A stretch of DNA of 64,000 nt from Margaritifera margaritifera. Its lineage: Eukaryota; Mollusca; Bivalvia; Unionida; Margaritiferidae. The stretch's first letter is position 1; every line of letters starts with the position of its first letter. The translations under genes and the position numbers were made by a program. This document shows positions 60,291 through 64,000 of the stretch, piece after piece. Below the pieces are notes generated by a model. That model searched no databases and was not told the DNA's origin. It was given only the letters and a program-made list of their open reading frames with translations. The DNA lies in assembly GCA_029931535.1 (NCBI GenBank), contig JAQPZY010001498.1, forward strand, positions 2,988,001 to 3,052,000, written 5' to 3'.

Positions 60291-63169
60291 TGGACATTTT
60301 TTACATTCAAAATATAACCTTTTTTGTCTTTTATTCATTGCTTTATAAATTTTAACATTTGTGACTCTCCAGCTGGTTCTTTAAGATAAAGGAAATATAT
60401 ATCATCGCAATACGTAACCACGCGAGCTAATAGATTTGTATCACCTCTTTTTTGAACAAGTACGCTATAATAGAGAAGCATACATCACAATGGACAGACG
60501 GGCAGACGTGCGGTCCAACAATATATAACATATTTACTAGGCAAAGCGTGGGAATAATGATAGAATGAGACCAAAGGCTGGACAAGAGATTACATAAACT
60601 GAACCATCATAAAAAATACAACAGAGTTGGTTAATACTTCATGTTGAAAATAATGCTGATGACAGTACTAATTAACATGGACTGTATTGAATATTTGTAT
60701 GATTTGCCGATTTTATCTTGGAATATTTTTTATCTGGTGATTAGTTCAGTCAAAATCAAAGTTATACAGCTATAATTACTCTTTATACTAATTTGAATAC
60801 ATTCCATCTGGTAACCGCCTACATCGTATTTTATTTACTAGTATCCCCAGATATTACAATACCTGTATTAATTGGTTTGTAGGTATTTATGCGTAACGCA
60901 CCAAGTCTCATATATCTGCGAAATCGATCATAACAATTTCATAAAGTAAGGGCATAAATCATAATTAATTTCGTGATCGATAGAAAGTGCTGATCACACC
61001 GAGTTTCATACTATTCCTGCCAGTAGAGTATTTGTTTTTAGTTTCAAGATGGTGTAAATTTGGTCTAATCTGCGTTTATTTGGTAGATAACGCGAGTGCG
61101 ATAAGTGCTTCACCAGCAAAACAGGCAACGTTGTCATTCTTTGGCTCAGACACTGTAGTCTGGAACTAGATCTCTATCTCAGGTCAGAGTTTAGTTATGA
61201 TAGTTATACATTTAATCTTGATTCGGTATCTAATCCGAATCGTATCTGACGGTGAAATGTAATCAATTGATTGTTGTTATACGATAATATAACCTCATTG
61301 GTTTAGATTTTTCATGTAAAATGTATCATGAATAACCTATTGTCCGAGAGTATGTCATGTTACAGTTCGTCATGAGCCTTCGATACATTTTTTTTAATAG
61401 ACAAAATGAACGCTAATTTGTCATACTTGATATTGTTTAGGAAAAAACAAAACAATTGTTATTTTTCCTACAACACAATGTGTTGCTGTTGTTGTTGGTG
61501 GTGGTGGTTGTAGTGTGCGTGTGTGTGTGTGTTGGGGCCTGCGTTTTAGTTATCTCCCAGTGTTCAATGTAGGACACATGACTGTCATCTTACAGATCGG
61601 AAAACTGGAGAAAATACAGGTATGGTTCTATAAAGTTAGCGTGTCAGTTGACAACGTTACTTATGTCGAAATATATTACTTAAGTTTCAATCATGTTCTT
61701 GTCATGATCATTACATATTTATTATGAAGTGCTTTCAAATGATTATTATTATTACTGCTGCTAAGATATCTTGGTCAAAATATATTTGTAAATGTCCACA
61801 TTTTATAAATGTATTTGAATGGTGAATACCAAATTTCTTTTTTAATGACCTTGAATTGATAGAAATATCCTTATTTGCTTCAAGTATATTTTAGAGTATT
61901 TCAGTAGCTTTCATCGACAAATTACGCAATTATAATCTTCCATCTGTTTTTCCCACAGAGTTATACATGCATTTGTCAAAACATTTATTGAAAACAATAC
62001 ACCTAAGGAAATGACAACAAGTGCCACTCCTTATTAAGGTTTGTATGTCTGAATACATTTGAAACACTTTTTATTGTCTGCAATACTCATTAGATTTGTA
62101 TTATACATTCCAGTTTGTAATGCTTAATGCAGAGTTGAAAGTTCTAATGTTTACCTACCTGTTACAATGGTTTACATTGCCCAATATGTATGTAAAATGT
62201 CAATACTTCAGGTCTCACTATTATGGGTCTGGACTGCGGGAGTCACCCTAAGGACATATGGTGACTGCACGGCTAACATCTAATCTATCGCCGATATATT
62301 GGTCAGCCGATTCGCTGTTGCCATAAATGTTATTCTGGAAATGTAGAAAACAAATATGGCACAGAACAAAGATATTAAACTATGTAGTAAAAAACAAAGA
62401 TGGATTCTGATAGTGGAGATACAACAAGTTTAAAAGGCTGTCAAATATGTGCAAAAGTCTCTGGAAACCTACCGCTTTTGACTACGAAAAGATAACTATT
62501 AGACAATAATTACTTAAATTGTTATCAATATCATGATACCCAGTGCGAATGCGTGTACCTTTTAATTTGAAATCAAATTACATCCAAATTAAATCCAATC
62601 TTATTAACATCTTCCCAATATTGGAATTACTTTCAAACGACTGTCAACTTGCCATATAACCAGAATAGACTAAGCAACGTTACGTTATGGACAATTGCTG
62701 GTTTTACATAAAAAGAGCTTACAAATATGGAATTATTCACTGCATCTAGAGTGTCAAAGATATTAGAAAAGAAAGTTAAATACCAAATTTCTACACATTT
62801 TACATTTAGTAAAACCGGTTTCCCACAAACAGTTCGCATTACGTTAGACGTGGAATGCATCCGACTTTCAAATAAGACCGATTATTGTCTTGACGAATGA
62901 CCTAAGCTACAGATTGCCGTTTCAGTTAGAAAGCCAATTCTTTAAAATTTAAAACGAAATTGAAAAATAGGTGATTTTGTTCTAAAAGTCTGAATTAACT
63001 TGACATGAATACCTTCTACAGGGTCAAAATCAATTTATTTTTACCTAATAGTCAGATACATTATTTATGGTTTTCAAATTTTAAATATAAGTAATATTGG
63101 TAAATATTTGATAGTCAGTCATTCTGGTCATCTTTGATGTATTAAAGGGGCGTTGGCCTAAAGAAGCCC
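60291..63169. other. non-coding stretch, no supported gene
   Basis: AT-rich spacer. Short possible coding bits at about 61030-61169 and 61580-61620 (atcggaaaactggagaaaat between cag and gtatgg) are too short to call. A GTTGTTGGTGG-type patch lies at 61485-61530. Confidence 0.35.
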
Positions 63170-63310
63170 TCCTTCTGAAATTCTGGAGAAGGCTGGTCTG
63201 ATGATTAAGACAGAATTTAAAGAAAAGTTTCCATCTGGACTAGAATATGCAGAAGTGGCTGTTTTAATGGATACAATCATCCCTTCAGAAAAATACTGTA
63301 TTGTTTCTGC
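63170..63310 (+). CDS. weak candidate exon, function unknown
   Basis: A plus-strand frame with protein-like composition: EILEKAGLMIKTEFKEKFPS followed by GLEYAEVAVLMDTI and PSEKYC, after a pyrimidine-containing stretch (ccctccttctgaaattctgg). The frame stays open to 63452 but becomes hydrophobic and low in information after about 63300. No clear donor was identified and I recognise no family. Confidence 0.25.
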
Positions 63311-64000
63311 ATTAAGCATTACAGTATTTATTGTATCCTTTTACTTGGCTCAAACAGGTTTAGGCATTTTAGATATTCACAATGTTCACACACCATGCAT
63401 ATGTATTAACACCATGACAGTGCATGAAATCTTTCGGTTATATAATACTTAGCAAAACCCCATATATAGATATGTCTCTTAAGGTTACAACATACTTATG
63501 GCTGTAGCAAGAGTTGTGTACATTGCATATGAAATTTATAAAACTCATTCAATTGAACAATACGTCATGCATTTTAAAACTTCTAATGCTGTCGACATAT
63601 GACAGGTTCGTTAGTATTTGTCTTTATTTAATACATATCACCCTTCCCTATAATTTGTTGAATATGATATGGCTTGCCAGAATTGTTTAAATGAAATGTT
63701 GCATCCACAATGTTGTAGTAAGAGCAACTACCTTGATGTACTTCTATCATGCACTTAAAGCAACATTTTGTGGCTGTGCTTGTGAAATGAGAGTTCCCTA
63801 TGGATCTTATAACTAGTCTATATGTTTGTTGTGGTCATCGTATAGCAACTTAAATAGTCCATTTATACTGTATTGAGTAAAATTACTGCAAATTGTAAAA
63901 TAAATTAAACAAAAAACCATGTACAAATTATAACGCTTATTTATCAATCGTATTAACCATATGACACAAAAATAATCTTTGGTCGGTTTAAGTTTACGTC
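63311..64000. other. non-coding stretch, no gene seen
   Basis: AT-rich sequence to the window edge with no supported feature. Confidence 0.4.

Overview
The window looks like nuclear DNA of an AT-rich invertebrate, most likely a mollusc. The grounds are long (TA)n, (CA)n and (GA)n tracts, very long spacers, canonical splice-site-bounded open segments, Penelope-type retroelements, and dispersed repeats of a kind I associate from memory with bivalve and gastropod genomes (the gacctttga/gacggacggac type, and a terminus resembling ccaggtgagcga). I see no bacterial operons, rRNA, convincing tRNA or CRISPR. Nearly all recognisable coding sequence is decayed mobile-element protein. One possible host gene, with small phase-compatible exons, lies at about 34.4-40.3 kb.

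Layout. 0-3.4 kb: non-coding, with a degenerate tandem repeat. 3.5-6.9 kb, minus strand: a frameshifted copy of a large transposon-type protein. 7.6-8.7 kb: a non-autonomous element with terminal inverted repeats, then GC-rich transposon-end-like sequence. 8.7-19.6 kb: non-coding with minisatellites and simple repeats. 19.6-26.3 kb: a nested cluster. A head-to-head Penelope-like element (inverted terminal repeats carrying hammerhead-ribozyme-like cores) is split by a fragment of a second transposon protein on the opposite strand. Inside its endonuclease domain it then runs abruptly into a GC-rich island. That island encodes repeats resembling phage tail fibres, a two-membrane-segment/coiled-coil protein and unidentified reverse-strand reading frames. 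26.3-34 kb: a palindrome-ended element, a second hammerhead-like Penelope terminus and an LTR-like repeat. 34.4-40.3 kb: the candidate exons, with an eleven-copy 62-bp satellite inside the largest intron. 40-64 kb: spacer with a foldback repeat, six long (TA)n tracts (counting one at 30 kb), an approximately 52-copy 18-bp minisatellite, degenerate ~130-bp repeats and two further copies of the LTR-like repeat.

The most unusual part is the GC-rich island at about 23.94-26.2 kb. Its composition is unlike everything around it and it combines phage-fibre-like repeats with a membrane/coiled-coil protein in an animal-like genome. Nothing in the window amounts to an intact, expressible mobile element. 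Coordinates of element edges are estimates from reading; family identities were recognised by eye and memory, without database searches.
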